The notes beneath the pieces were generated by a model that was given only the letters and a program-made list of their open reading frames with translations, was not told the origin of the DNA and ran no database searches. A DNA stretch of 64,000 nt from Symbiodinium natans (taxonomy: Eukaryota > Sar > Dinophyceae > Suessiales > Symbiodiniaceae). The DNA is taken from the NCBI GenBank assembly GCA_905221605.1, contig CAJNDS010002115.1, forward strand, positions 127,501 through 191,500, read 5' to 3'. Each line of letters opens with the position of its first letter. Position 1 is the first letter of the stretch. This document shows positions 34,311 to 45,377 of the stretch, in pieces. The position numbers and the translations under genes are program-made.

Positions 34311-36399
34311 GGATGCCACAAAAAGGGTTCAGGGTTCCATTCTATTTGGGGTATAAAACGGGTACTCCTAATTTGGGAAATACCCTTGATGTGTAATCGC
34401 TTGCATTTTAACCTATTGAGAGACTGAGGGATGAGAGTTGCTCATTGTTTTTTGGTGGCGGGGGCTTATAAACTCTTATAGGGTTTATAGGCGTTTCTGA
34501 AACTTTTCTAGGGTTCCTAGAGGGTTTCCATAGGGCGTTCTATAGGGTTTGAAATTCGTGTTTGTTTGGCTTTGGGGTTGGTTTTAGAGGGTAATGCTTT
34601 TGGGTTGCCGTTTTTGGGGTGTGTAGGGCTTAGGATTTGTTACAAGTAGGCCAGATGCACTTTAATCGTTGTGTTAGTGTTTTGGCTTTCGGGTCATTTT
34701 GTGGGTTTGGGTTTGAACTTTTTTTGGGTAAGGCTTGGTGTTGAGGGGATAAGTAGATAAGTAGAGCAACAAAAACCTTGTTAAAACCATAGCTTGGGCA
34801 CTTCTGAACCTAATTACAAGTAGGGTTCGGTCGTTGGGGCTTGCTGAGGACTTGGCATGAATCCCTTCCCCCCATTCCCCCCTTCCCCCCTACGTCAAGG
34901 TCGCAGTGTGACCCATGCGAATAGTCCGGGTAATCTTCATGTTTGAAGGCTGGGCATGCAAGTCACTAGCCCCTCGCGGAAGGTGGCTGTCAGAAACGTC
35001 GAAAAAAAGCACCCTGAAAGATAGCACAAAACCCTCAGCCCTTGCGAAGCTCAAGGTTGAGGCACTAGCCCGCACTCACCCCAAAACCAGCACGAGGGGG
35101 AAAGTTCTGTCTTTGCCATTGAGCCCGATGGGGTCGCAAGGACGCCTGGGCTCCTCTTGTGAGAGCTTCTTAGGGTCTCACAAACGTGCGTGTTTAGGGT
35201 TTAGGGCCCCTTAGCATTCGCTAATTTCCCTCAGGGCCCGCCTTTGTCCCAGACCCTTAGACCGAAAACTCTCGGCCTTTGGACCGTTCGAGAGCTTCAG
35301 GCTGGAATATTACTGCAGAGCCGCATTGCACCATCAAAACAGAGCAAGAACCCAGCGGCGGCCCTACAGCGGAAGTCTGCAAAAAAGCCCGCCTGAAGGA
35401 CTTCTCAAGAAGCAGACTTCAGAGCAACTTCCCTGCATGATGAGAGTTATGGGTGGGAGTTCGGCCTCAGGTCACGTCAGTGGTGCAGGTCCCACGAAAC
35501 CGAATCCCTGAGCCCTAAGCCTCAAAAAGCCCAAGCCTGCCCTCCAGTACCCCGGGAGGTGCAGGGTTTCGGGTGTGCGGTATGAGGTTCATTGTCTTGC
35601 TTCTTGTGCTCGAAATGTTGCACCCTGAACATCAGCCACTCGAACCTGAAGCCCGTCCCCCCACGCACCCGAAGCTAAGCTCCAATTCTAGGGGCTTAGG
35701 GTCTATAGGTAGACCCTGGGGTTAAGAGGATGGTATGTAGGATATTTTCATATGGTCCCTTATTGGGTTTAAGAGGATCATATGTTGGATGTTCCATCTT
35801 TTTCCCTTATTGGGTTTAAGAGGATCTTCTGTGGGAGTATGCCTCAGAGGGTTTTTAGGGCCATCCCAGGGATGGTTGAGGGACTGTGCGCTCCGAAAAG
35901 GGGGCTGCCGAGGATTGCCCACCGCTTCCACCGCTACAAGCAGCCCGGCTTCGGCACTGAGGGGATAGGGAGTTGGGATTTTGGGGGGGCTGTTGCAGTT
36001 GAGGGTTGAGAGGTTTCAGGATTCTTTGGCCTTGCTTTTGAGGGGTCTGCGGGGCTTTGGGAGCCAAGAGTGGGACGACTTAGGAATGTAGACTGGCTCA
36101 GGTCTGGGTCCTTTCGGGGTTGTGGAGTGGTACTGGTACTCTAGACTCTAGACCCCCCTTAAGCTAGGTAGGACCTTGGGATATTTCATATTTTCGGCCG
36201 TCCTAGTAAGCCTTGGCCTAAAAGCCTTATAGGGTTCAGGGTGTAGGGCTCCAGGCCCAGACCCCAACCCGCGAAGCATGGCGTTGCGCCTTCGATTCGA
36301 GAGCCCTCTGGGGCTCGGGGTTCTAGAATAGCCCTACTTGAGCCACCCTCGACCGGCGGGAGCCGAATGAACAACAACAGCAGCAGGGGTTGCGAACGG
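34311..36399. other. Mostly noncoding, dispersed repeat at 35715-35870
   Basis: The interval holds three tandem copies of a TTGGGTTTAAGAGGATC-type unit of about 50 bp, related to 57385-57475. A short coding-like segment near 35895-35955 (RIAHRFHRYKQPGFGT) has no clear edges. Confidence 0.45.
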
Positions 36400-36404
36400 T
36401 CGGC

Positions 36405-36518
36405 AGCAAAAGCCCCAAAGAGCCCTGCAAGCCACAAGGAAGAAGTCCGTGATTGCAGCCCTAGACTCAGCGGACGGGTCGGAGGAGCTGAGCAATGCCC
36501 TGGACGAGGCAAATTTTG
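36405..36518 (+). CDS. Candidate exon
   Basis: The frame reads RALQATRKKSVIAALDSADG and SEELSNALDEANF, an Ala-rich helical pattern. Its A-L-x2-A spacing resembles that of 54235-54326. Family not recognised. Confidence 0.4.
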
Positions 36519-36931
36519 TAGGTTTCCACAGGTGCAGCTGGTTGCCAAGGATTTTCGCAGTTGTTGACAGGGGCTTCGTAAGCACTTCGATGGATTCTGG
36601 AAGCAAAGGGGGTGCTGGGGCCAAATGCTTTCATCTTCAGGGGTCTTATAGGCTTCGGAGAGCTTCCGGTTTTACGTCTTAGCCACAAAGGACTCGGGGG
36701 ATTTCAGCTTCACATGGCGTCGCGAAATTCGCAACGGGAAGCCCTGAACTACGCGAAGGCCTTGGCTCTTCACGGCCGGCTCGGGTTGGCAACCCAAGCC
36801 TTGGGAGTTCTGGTGTAACGGGCCTAACATGGCCCAACAGTATGTCAGCTTTAGGGCTTAGTGCGTTCGGGCGTTCTTACGGTTTGGGCCGATGAGTGTG
36901 TGCTTGCATGGCCTTGGGGGGGGGGGTTTCC

Positions 36932-37000
36932 GATATTAGGGGCACCTTATTGGGGTCCCTATCGCACTAATTTGGGGGGCTATATGAGGGGTCCCGAATT
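36932..37000. mobile_element. Dispersed repeat, family F copy 1
   Basis: ATTAGGGGCACCTTATTGGG is the reverse complement, with one base indel, of part of 39183-39266. The similarity continues into flanking GGGGTCCC and ATTTTCGC. Confidence 0.6.
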
Positions 37001-37059
37001 TTCGCGCACCCCGTGGGGGGGGGGGGGGGGGATGGGTGTGGGGGCCCAATAGAGTGCAG

Positions 37060-37115
37060 GCGGAAGCCATGTTCGCGGCTGTCGAGTCGCAGTTCGAGGC
37101 CGGAGTTCCCCTTCT
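37060..37115 (+). CDS. Candidate short exon
   Basis: After GTGCAG the frame reads AEAMFAAVESQFEAGVPLL, followed by a T-rich stretch and TTTAGGG repeats. Confidence 0.4.
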
Positions 37116-37146
37116 GTTTTTTCATTTTGCTTGCTTGTTTAGGGGC

Positions 37147-37238
37147 TAGGGTTTAGGGTTTAGGGTTTAGGGTTTAGGGTTTAGGGTTTAGGGTTTAGGG
37201 TTTAGGGTTTAGGGTTTAGGGTTTAGGGTTTAGGGTCT
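37147..37238 (+). repeat. (TTTAGGG)n array
   Basis: Thirteen near-perfect units. A further array at 37338-37437 includes homogenised TCTAGGG variants. Confidence 0.95.
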
Positions 37239-37337
37239 GGGGGAGGCTGGGCTCGTAGTCCCGAGGCTGCCAAGAGATTCGTGCGTCAAAAGTGTGGTTC
37301 TAACAAACATCCAGGCTTGACGCCGGCATGGAGAATA

Positions 37338-37437
37338 GGTTTAGGGTTTAGGGTTTAGGGTTTAGGGTTTAGGGTTTAGGGTCTAGGGTCTAGGGTCTAG
37401 GGTCTAGGGTTTAGGGTTTAGGGTTTCATTTTTGGGA
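37338..37437 (+). repeat. (TTTAGGG)n array with TCTAGGG block
   Basis: Ordinary units flank about five consecutive TCTAGGG units. Confidence 0.95.
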
Positions 37438-37773
37438 AAAGAAATCCTCTGGGCACGTTCAGCAGCGGTGGGCTCGAAGCTGCCTTCCTTGTGGCTATTT
37501 TCCTTCATTTCGTCGGATTGTTTAGTTTAGGGTTTAGGGTTTAGGGTTTAGGGTTTCGGGTTGAGGGGTCTAGGCTACCACAGGAGCCCTGAAGCAAAAC
37601 GGGTTTAGGGTGTGGAGGCCAATTGGTGCAGGGCCGGAGCCCGAAACCCTAGAATCCCCGCAGCACGGACTACATGAGGGCCTCATGAAGATTCACAGGG
37701 TTGAGCCGGGTTTTCGCCCGCGAAGAAAACGAGAGGGGTCCGGGCTACATGGGCCCTTGTGAGGCCTCATCCG

Positions 37774-37900
37774 CTAAACCCTAAACCCTAAACCCTACAC
37801 CCTACACCCTAAACCCTAAACCCTAAACCCCAAACCCCAAACCCCAAAAGCAAAACCCCAAAAGCAAAACCCCAAAAGCAAAACCCCAAAAGCAAAACCT
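37774..37900 (-). repeat. CCCTAAA array passing into a 14-base repeat
   Basis: CCCTAAA and CCCTACA units lead into four copies of a CCCCAAAAGCAAAA-type unit. Confidence 0.95.
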
Positions 37901-37907
37901 CATGTAA

Positions 37908-37976
37908 AGCGCCATCAAGGTGGGTCGCCTAAGCACGGTGGAGCCGGAGCCGCAGACTTTCAAGTGCAGTCTCTGA
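37908..37976 (+). CDS. Candidate 3' exon
   Basis: The frame reads SAIKVGRLSTVEPEPQTFKC followed by SL and TGA 37974, directly after the repeat array. Confidence 0.4.
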   Translation, partial: SAIKVGRLSTVEPEPQTFKCSL

Positions 37977-38017
37977 TGCAGAGGCCGCTTTGAGGGATGT
38001 AGAGATCTACCCGAGGC

Positions 38018-38069
38018 AAACCCTAAACCCTAAACCCTAAACCCTAAACCCTAAACCCTAAACCCTAAA
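38018..38069 (-). repeat. (CCCTAAA)n array
   Basis: Seven perfect units. Confidence 0.95.
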
Positions 38070-39182
38070 GTCAGAAAGTTCTGAAGACATGCGACGTCCG
38101 CGAGCCCCAATCCAGGCTCGTGCTCAGAGCTTTCGTTGCATTCCTTCGAGCATAAAAGTGCAGATGTAGGGACAGACCTGAGTTGAGAAATTTCCAAAGT
38201 AAAAATGTGGGTGGGTTCTGAGCAGAAGTTCAGGGGACCGCGCTGGAAGCAATAGTCAAACCACGCGCCTGAGAACCTGCACGTACTTCAGCCTGCGATG
38301 CACTCTGTGGAGCACTGGGATTCGGGCCTGTAAAGCCAAACTTCATGACCTTACGCCCGAAAGTCTAAAGTCTTTTGGGGGGTTTCAGGTGACGCTGAGT
38401 GAGCCACGAGTTCATGTGATAATTGGCGTGCCTCGGTTTGACACATTTGCGCCGTCGAATGTCAGGGTTCAGGCGGACCATGATCCATGCAGATGTGTTA
38501 CATGTTGAACGCTACCAGGCTGCCTCAAACGAGAGCCTGTTTCAGCCAGGGAGCCGAGCCCATAACGGGAACGCTCCGGGTCGTTAATGACAGGACCGGC
38601 TACCACATGGAGCTATCCCAAGCCGTATACCTCCAAAGTTCGAACTGAACGAAGTTCTCAAACCCCAGCCCGCAAGACACTGGCGGCCGTTCTGCCTGCC
38701 TGTTCGCCCAGCAAAGCTGGGCGGGTACAGGACTCTGGGCACTTCCACGCACCCTCAAGCTGTCTCTTAAGGTACCCACAGGTGAACCAAGCGTGAGGTC
38801 TTCAAGGCCCAACATAAGCAACATGGGTCCGTGCGAAGTCCCACCCAGCGAGCTCGAAGGCAGCATGGCCTTGGCAAATGACCCAGGTGAATGCTGGCAG
38901 CTAAGCCCTGAGAGGCCATAGAAATCTGCACCCTAACCCTAACAGGGGCTGATTTAAAAAGACTTTTTACTTCTTAGCGCCCCCCCCCCCCCCCCCCTAA
39001 TCATTATACAATTGTACAATCCTTACTAAAGCCATAGAAATCAATTTTTTTTACTGGAGCCCGCAAACCTACCCTAGCTAAAACCCCAGCCCTGAATCGC
39101 CTGGGCTTGTTTACGTCTCCCCCAGCTCGACACTCGAAAGCCTAGTCCCCCCAGGAGCGCCCAGCCTCCACAGGGGGGTTTG
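38070..39182. other. No recognisable gene
   Basis: Unique-looking DNA with a C18 run near 38980. No coding segment is supported. Confidence 0.5.
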
Positions 39183-39266
39183 CGAAAATAGTGGACCCCA
39201 AAATAGACCCCCAAAGATTAGGGTCCCCGTATCATGGGGACCCCAATAAGGTGCCCCCTAATATCG
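39183..39266. mobile_element. Dispersed repeat, family F copy 2
   Basis: Contains GGGTCCCCGTATCATGGGGA and CCCAATAAGGTGCCCCCTAA. It is inverted relative to 36932-37000 and shares the CCCCAATAAGG...CCCCTAATA core with 62555-62595. Confidence 0.6.
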
Positions 39267-39612
39267 TAAACCACCCTATGAATCTTAAGTTCGTGGCAGC
39301 TGGTCTCTGTCTTACCGGCTGCATGGGTGGGATGAACATAGGTAGCTCTCTAGCATCGTGGCATACTCGTAGCTGCAAGAACTGTGCTTTCAACATGCAA
39401 TCCCAAGGGCATGCTGCCGGTACCTCGTTGAACGTTGGAGACGGCGGCGAAACGATGCGAAAAGCCCGTTCATCATGCGTCATCAGGGAGGGTTTGTTCA
39501 ACAGGATCATTGGAGTGGCTTGCTGACCAGTCCGCCCAGTCTGAACACCATGCCAGCACTTCAAAGACCATTGCCCGCAGCACATCAATCGCACCTCCGG
39601 CACCCGCAAAAC

Positions 39613-39697
39613 CATATATATATATATATAGATATATACATATATGTATATATATATATATATATACATACATACATATATATATATATATATGTAT
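39613..39697. repeat. (AT)n microsatellite
   Basis: AT dinucleotides with CATA and GATA interruptions. Confidence 0.95.
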
Positions 39698-39866
39698 ACA
39701 AAACGCATGCACTTCAAGCTGGAGCCCTACTGAACCCTCAGGCAGCATGATCCATGCTTGTCTGCTTCCTTCCGCGCCAGGCCTGTCTTGGCCGTCCCTG
39801 GGATGCCCTCAGGGCTCTGGTGCTTGGCCCGGCTGCAACCGTTGTTTCCACGGATGCTGCGGAGTT

Positions 39867-39979
39867 ACTTGGAGGTTCGTGGATAGGTAGAAGTAGGGTT
39901 ATAAAGTAGCCTGGATAGGGTTAGAATTTGAGGTATCCTTCTTATAACCCAAGGCATAGCTACCCAGGAACCTTCAAGT
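39867..39979. mobile_element. MITE-like element, family D copy 1
   Basis: Inverted ends ACTTGGAGGTTC and GAACCTTCAAGT. The interior has AGTAGGGTTATAA and CTTATAACCC arms. Confidence 0.8.
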
Positions 39980-40344
39980 GAGGGTGTAGGTCACATGTCT
40001 TGGCTGGCACACTTAAAGTCCAAAGACTCAGATGGCACAATGGGTTGGCAAAGCTTACAGGAGGAGGGGTGCATAGCTGGAAGAACATACCGGACGAAGA
40101 ACAGGCTGTTTCATTGGCCAGGACAGTTTTTCCCTTACTTGCTTGCAACAAATAGAAACTAAACTGGAAGGATTAGCTATGCTGCACTATGCTATGTGTG
40201 GGAGTCGTTCTGAGAGTGTCTGGTGCTGCACGGAGCCCTGTCTGTTCATGTGCTGTTCCATAGTTTTGATTTCCAGGCATTCCTTCAGCCATCTCTAAAC
40301 CCTAAGCCCTATAAACCTTACAGCCAGCTAGGCGGGTGGCAAGA

Positions 40345-40548
40345 CAAACCCAAAACCCCAAACCCGCTAAACCCCTAAACCCCTAAACCCCTAAACCCCT
40401 AAGCCCTAAGCCCTAAGCCCTAGCCCTAGGCCCCTAAGCCCTAAGCCCTAAGCCCTAAGCCCTAAGCCCTAAGCCCTAAGCCCTAAGCCCTAAGCCCTAA
40501 GCCCTAAGCCCTAAGCCCTAAACCCTAAACCCTAAACCCTAAACCCTA
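40345..40548 (-). repeat. CCCTAAG-variant array
   Basis: Begins with CCCCTAAA units, continues as about sixteen homogenised CCCTAAG units and ends with ordinary CCCTAAA. Confidence 0.95.
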
Positions 40549-40562
40549 TAGCCATGCCTCAG

Positions 40563-40646
40563 GTGCTGCCTTCCGCTCCCCCAGCGGATGCCGCTTCCCT
40601 GGCGCAGCGGCCTCGTGTCGTGGCGGCGACCTTGGTGACCACGTGC
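40563..40646 (+). CDS. Candidate exon with clear edges
   Basis: Acceptor GCCTCAG (to 40562) and donor ACGTGC|GTAGGC. The frame reads VLPSAPPADAASLAQRPRVV and AATLVTTC. It is bracketed by CCCTAAR upstream and TTTAGGG downstream (40655-40695). Confidence 0.5.
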
Positions 40647-40699
40647 GTAGGCTCATGTGTTTAGGGTTTAGGGTTTAGGGTTGAGGGTTTAGGGTGGGT

Positions 40700-41439
40700 T
40701 CTTATCAACCTGCAGACGTAACGCGTCTTGACGTGGGATTCCTTAGGCCCCAGAAGGTACACCCTGCTTGCAAGTATTCATTACACTTCAAGTGTGCAGA
40801 TAATCACTTGAGGTTTGGGTGCCCCTCAATTTTGAAACACCGTCCTGGCCGCTCGAGCCTACGAAGCAGGGGCGGCTCGCGCTCTCACGGAGGGGGTTGA
40901 TTTGAGTTATGGGCCCTTTTGGGGATTCTGGCCAAGCTTTTCCTAAAAGTCCAAAAGAACGCACTTTAAGATTTTGATCAACCCCCAGGAAAGGGAGTTA
41001 AAAAGAGCAATTCGGTGTCCGAGCTTTTGTGGGTGTTTCCGGGTTTTTTGTTGCGGTTGCTGTGAGTCGGCGTTGTATGTCTGTGGACTGTAGGGCTCTG
41101 CACTTGTGCGGCTTCTGCATGCTATGTTGGGGGTTCGAAGTCTCTCTTCGATTGTTTGAGGTTTTGAGGGTTCTCAGGGTTGCACGACTACGGATGAGAA
41201 GGCCTTCAAATCACTTCTAAACCCTGAGCCCAGGACACTACGACTACTAGCTTCAGGGGCTTGCCAGGGTTTTAAGGGGGTTGCAGACCATCCGGCAGAA
41301 AACGGACGGAGGCAGTAGAGGGCTCTGAGATCGGCGCTTTCAAGATGCCCACAAGATGTCGGCACCCTAACTTCCCGCGTCCGGGCTATCCCCTACTGAT
41401 AGATCCTGGCTCCGGCACGTCCCAAAAGACCCTCAGCAA
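40700..41439. other. Unassigned
   Basis: No confident exon. Some GC-rich short frames (41029-41220) lack splice support. Confidence 0.4.
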
Positions 41440-41507
41440 TTGCCCCAAGCCCTGAACTCGAACCCCTAAGCCCTCAACCTAAACCACCTAAACCCTAAGC
41501 CCCTAAA

Positions 41508-41579
41508 CCCTGAACCCTAAACCGAAAACCCTAAACCCTAAACCCTAAACCCTAAACCCTAAACCCTAAACCCTAAACC
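41508..41579 (-). repeat. (CCCTAAA)n array
   Basis: Ten units ending six bases before the next exon. Confidence 0.95.
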
Positions 41580-41584
41580 ACCAG

Positions 41585-41684
41585 GTCCTGTCAGCCGAGG
41601 GCTTTGGTGGCTCAGGCGGCAACCAGGCCACGTGGCCTGGGCTCTTGAAGCGCCAGCTCCTGCGCCACTCAGCCGAGATTTTAG
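41585..41684 (+). CDS. Candidate exon with clear edges
   Basis: Acceptor CCACCAG (to 41584), donor TTTTAG|GTAGAA. The frame reads VLSAEGFGGSGGNQATWPGL and LKRQLLRHSAEILG. Family not recognised. Confidence 0.5.
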
Positions 41685-42326
41685 GTAGAAACGAAGTGTA
41701 GCGTAGGGCCCCGAGTAAAGATTCAGTGGTTTGAGGTTCAGGTCCTTGGTGGAAATCAAAGGGGTCAGGGTTTTGGGCGTTGGGTGTTTGATGTGGTGTG
41801 GGTAGAGGACGTGGGCGCTGGACGGGGGAACAGATTCTCGGGATTCAGCCCCAAACCTTAAGTGGGCTACAGGGCAAGGATTCTGGGCTGCTGCATGTTG
41901 CAGCCGAGAGGGTTCGTCATTCAGGAATTAGGATTCAAGGTGTCTCGTCCTTGTTGCTGCCTTTAGCCGGACAACCCGAGCTGTCGGCACCACATGCAGT
42001 TTTGTTGAAACAGGAACGGTTCATCAACAGCGTTCCAGATCGAAAGCTGTCTCAATGCAAGGAACCGTTCACAAACGAAAGCCTTGCACAGCGATCTAGC
42101 TTGTGAAGTTGCCATAAGTAGCGTGCTCAGAATGAAACGTGTGTTTTATCGTTACATGTGTTCAGAGTCCGGGCTACATCGCCTGACGCACACGCGCAGC
42201 TCCCCATGCCATGACAAAGCCAGATTTCAGATTTAACGTTATTGAACCGTGAGCCTTCAAGCCCAACATTGTAAGACCTAAACAGTGTCAATCCCTCCCG
42301 AATTAAACCCGAAACCCTGAACCCCT

Positions 42327-42425
42327 ATGCCTCGGGAGCTTGCTGAGGTGCAAAGGATGAGCCGGAAGTCACAGCGGCGGATGCGGGGCCCCCGGCGCCG
42401 ATGTGGAGAGATGGTTTGGTTGAAT
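42327..42425 (+). CDS. Candidate first exon
   Basis: ATG opens [20 protein letters not shown] and [13 protein letters not shown], an Arg-rich start, followed by a GTATGTATG donor that runs into microsatellite DNA. Confidence 0.4.
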
Positions 42426-42466
42426 GTATGTATGTCTGCCTGTCTGTACGTATACATGTTTTGCAT

Positions 42467-42618
42467 GCTTCTATATCTATATCTATATCTATATCTGTAT
42501 CTGTATCTGTGTCTGTATCTATATTCTATATGTATATCTATTTCCATATCTATATCTATACCTGTACCTGTACCTGTTCCTATACCTATACCTAATAACT
42601 ATTTCTATATCTATATCT

Positions 42619-42666
<48 letters not shown>

Positions 42667-42728
42667 TGATTTATGTATACATGCATACATACATACATAC
42701 ATACATACATACATACATGCATGCACAC
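42467..42728. repeat. Compound microsatellite
   Basis: (ATATCT)n drifts through TGTATC, CTGTAC and CTATAC variants to (TA)n and then (CATA)n. Confidence 0.95.
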
Positions 42729-44097
42729 ATACAGCGAAGGTTGCGAGGCCCAGGTTCCAAACCTACAGCCAAAAGTCCGATCTGCAGGAGAGCGCCGTCC
42801 TAAAGAGGCTTCCGGAGCTGCCCTCAGGTCTTACAGCCGCTGCTCCCTCTTGAGGACGCCGAGGCCGGCAACGGAAGCTTGAGCTTGGGTGATGACTCGT
42901 CTTGGTTTGGGTCTTCAAAATTTCAAACAAAATACAAAGCCACGTTATATGAGAACATATTAGAAAGAGAAGAGCAACCATAGTTTTTTCAGCGGCTTGG
43001 TCCAGAGCCCGCGTATTGTGCTGAATTCGGGTTGCTGCGCCAGTCAAGGGCATGGTCTGAAAACATGGTGCCGGCCAGAGTCGGGGTTCTGAGCTATCTG
43101 AGCTATCTGAGCGCCTTTTGGTGTTGAGGGTGAAGCGAATCAGTTACTCTTTCGGCCGGCTCCTGCCCGGTCGTGTGGAGGGCATGGTATTCTTCAAGGA
43201 CGTTGAGGTTTTGAGCTGCGGATCCCCAATCCACACCACGCCTTCAACCGCCTTATAAGGCTTTTTTTCCAGGATTTCGACTTTTTGAAGTGCAGGGTTG
43301 CGAGCACCGAGCCCGGCATGCGAAGCCTTGCGTCAATGGTTTTTTGGGTTTAGGGTTTAGGGTTCCCTTATGCTAGGAGTCCTAAATAGGGAGTAAGAGG
43401 GGGTACTCGAATCCTGATAAAGGGACTGCTAGTATAAGGCAACATCCCCAAAAACAGGGGCTTTGGGGCTTGGGGTTTTAGGGTTTTGGGTAGCTTAGGG
43501 TCCAGGCCGATTGCCCGAACCCGGCCCCAACACCCATTTCCCAACCATGCGAAGCGAAACCCACTTTGTTCACCAGGGCCTATCACGCTCGAACCGCAAG
43601 CATCCACTCTGCCTGGCAGAGGATGAGATCCCGGCGCTGGCCTGGGCTGCCAGGATCGGGCACAGCTGGGGTTTGGAGTCCACCAGAATCTTTTGCTGGA
43701 AGCTGCCGCGGCCTGAAGCCGCAAAGCAAGCAACGCACCTGGACAAGGGCAAGGAACCCCCGGAGTTAGCTGGGCGAGCTGCTCTGACACGCCCATGCTT
43801 GTAGGCCCGGAAGGCATCCTCGACCAAGTGAGCCTAACAACGGGATAGTTAGGGAATCTGCCTGAACACCGCCATCGGGGTGTCGGGGTGCTGGATTTCA
43901 ACCCCGGGGTTATGGGGTCTCAGTCCTTCGGGTTTTGTTCGCCAAAGAAGCCGCCGCCTGGAAGAGCCCTACCCTGCTGCCAAGCGACCGACTAGTACAA
44001 CCTTCCTCAGAAGCTTTAACTTAGGCTTTAACCAAACCCCAATTCCACACACCTGCAGGCTTGATCCATCCATTTTAAACCTGCCAAACCTTCCGAA
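42729..44097. other. No confident gene except a MITE-like remnant
   Basis: Several overlapping open frames compete on both strands around 43500-43800 and none is convincing. Confidence 0.4.
43371..43449. mobile_element. MITE-like element, family B copy 3, degraded
   Basis: TTCCCTTATGCTAGGAGTCC and AGTATAAGGCAACATCCC are recognisable ends. The 5' GGGATG is replaced by TTTAGGG repeats. Confidence 0.65.
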
Positions 44098-44266
44098 GCG
44101 TAGGACAGTGGCCACGGCAGCCTTTGCTGAAGATGACACAGCCCGTTTGGCACTGCTTCTCGGCTGCATGGTGCTTCGAGTACCCACCTGTCAGCAGCTG
44201 ATGGATGCAGGGTACGTGGTACTTTTTGCAGATGACTCTGCGGCCTTGAGCCCCATGTTCGCCTAA
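44098..44266 (+). CDS. Candidate 3' exon
   Basis: The frame reads RRTVATAAFAEDDTARLALL and LGCMVLRVPTCQQLMDAG, then YVVLFADDSAALSPMFA and TAA. Family not recognised. Confidence 0.4.
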
Positions 44267-44514
44267 GCCTTGAAAGCCCCAAAGTCGACGTAAAGTCGGC
44301 TCGTGGGCCGGTAGGGTTCCTCGTCCAGAAGTCTCGTCTCAGCATATCATCCGGGATATTGGAGTTTGGGCAAATTGCTGGTAGGGCTCTTGGTGCTACT
44401 TCTCCTAGGTAGGATAAGGGGGACCTTTAAGAGGGAACCCTTCTTAACCCTCTTCTGGCTCTCTTACACAGGGACCTTGTTCAGAGGGTCCCCCTGCCCA
44501 AGGGTCCCCCTAAT

Positions 44515-44577
44515 CCTAAACCCTAAACCCTAAACCCTAAACCCTGAGCCCTAAACCCTAAAGCCCAAACCCTATCC
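44515..44577 (-). repeat. (CCCTAAA)n array, short
   Basis: About eight units with two variants. Confidence 0.9.
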
Positions 44578-44579
44578 CC

Positions 44580-45306
44580 TAACTACTCGACTCGCAATGC
44601 TCTTTTGGCGAGGTTGGCTCGGTGCTTGGGAGCCGCGGCAACGTGGACACCTGCACTGTGCCAAAGGCTGCAGCCCTAAGTGATAGGTTAAGGGTTTAAG
44701 GTGTAGGGTGGGGAGTGAGAAAGTGTACAAAAATGTTTTACTTGCAGGAATCTAATATAACCGGACAGAACACCATTGTATAATTAATCTAAATAAATAC
44801 ATATATGTATGTATATCTAAATAAGTGCAGTAAACAACATAGTGTAGTATACAACCTTGCACGTGGGAGCCAATTTGGATAGTTTTTGGAAAGCTGGTTT
44901 ATTGATACCTGGGTTGCACCGAGGACTCGCCACCCCGCATTGCCCTCACGGTGTCTGCGCAGTGTCCCGAAATCCAAAAACTTTCGCTGTAACATGTGGG
45001 AACGTGAACTGTTGATCCCCTTCCCGCCTCCTTGTCCCTGTACATTGCCCCATGAGCCAGGATTTTGCTCGACAGTGAGGAGCATCGACAGGCCATTTAG
45101 AGTTCTTTTTAAACTTGGCCCTTTCCCTGAACCCTCAACCCGAAGACACGCGCAAATCGAGAAGTGCACCAAGTGGCAAAAGCCTAAACCTGCCCTGAAC
45201 CCTCAACGTGCTGCCTGAACTGACCCTTCCTCTGGAACTGCTTAGACCCTGGTTAAGGGCGTGGGGGGTGGGGCGCTGTCAATCCAAGCCTTCATCTACT
45301 TCACAG
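44580..45306. other. Unassigned
   Basis: No convincing exon. AT-rich near 44740-44830. Confidence 0.4.
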
Positions 45307-45377
45307 GCATGGCTGCGTTCTGCTGCGGAGTCCGAGGGCCCCCTGCGTGTGGAGGCGGTTCTTGCGCCCTTCAACAG
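45307..45377 (+). CDS. Candidate exon
   Basis: After TTCACAG the frame reads AWLRSAAESEGPLRVEAVLA and PFNS, ending in AACAG. Family not recognised. Confidence 0.45.

Noticed and set aside
39232-39890. Open frames rich in Tyr-Ile repeats
   Set aside because: Translations of (TA)n microsatellite; the same holds at 30867-31112 and 42278-42803.
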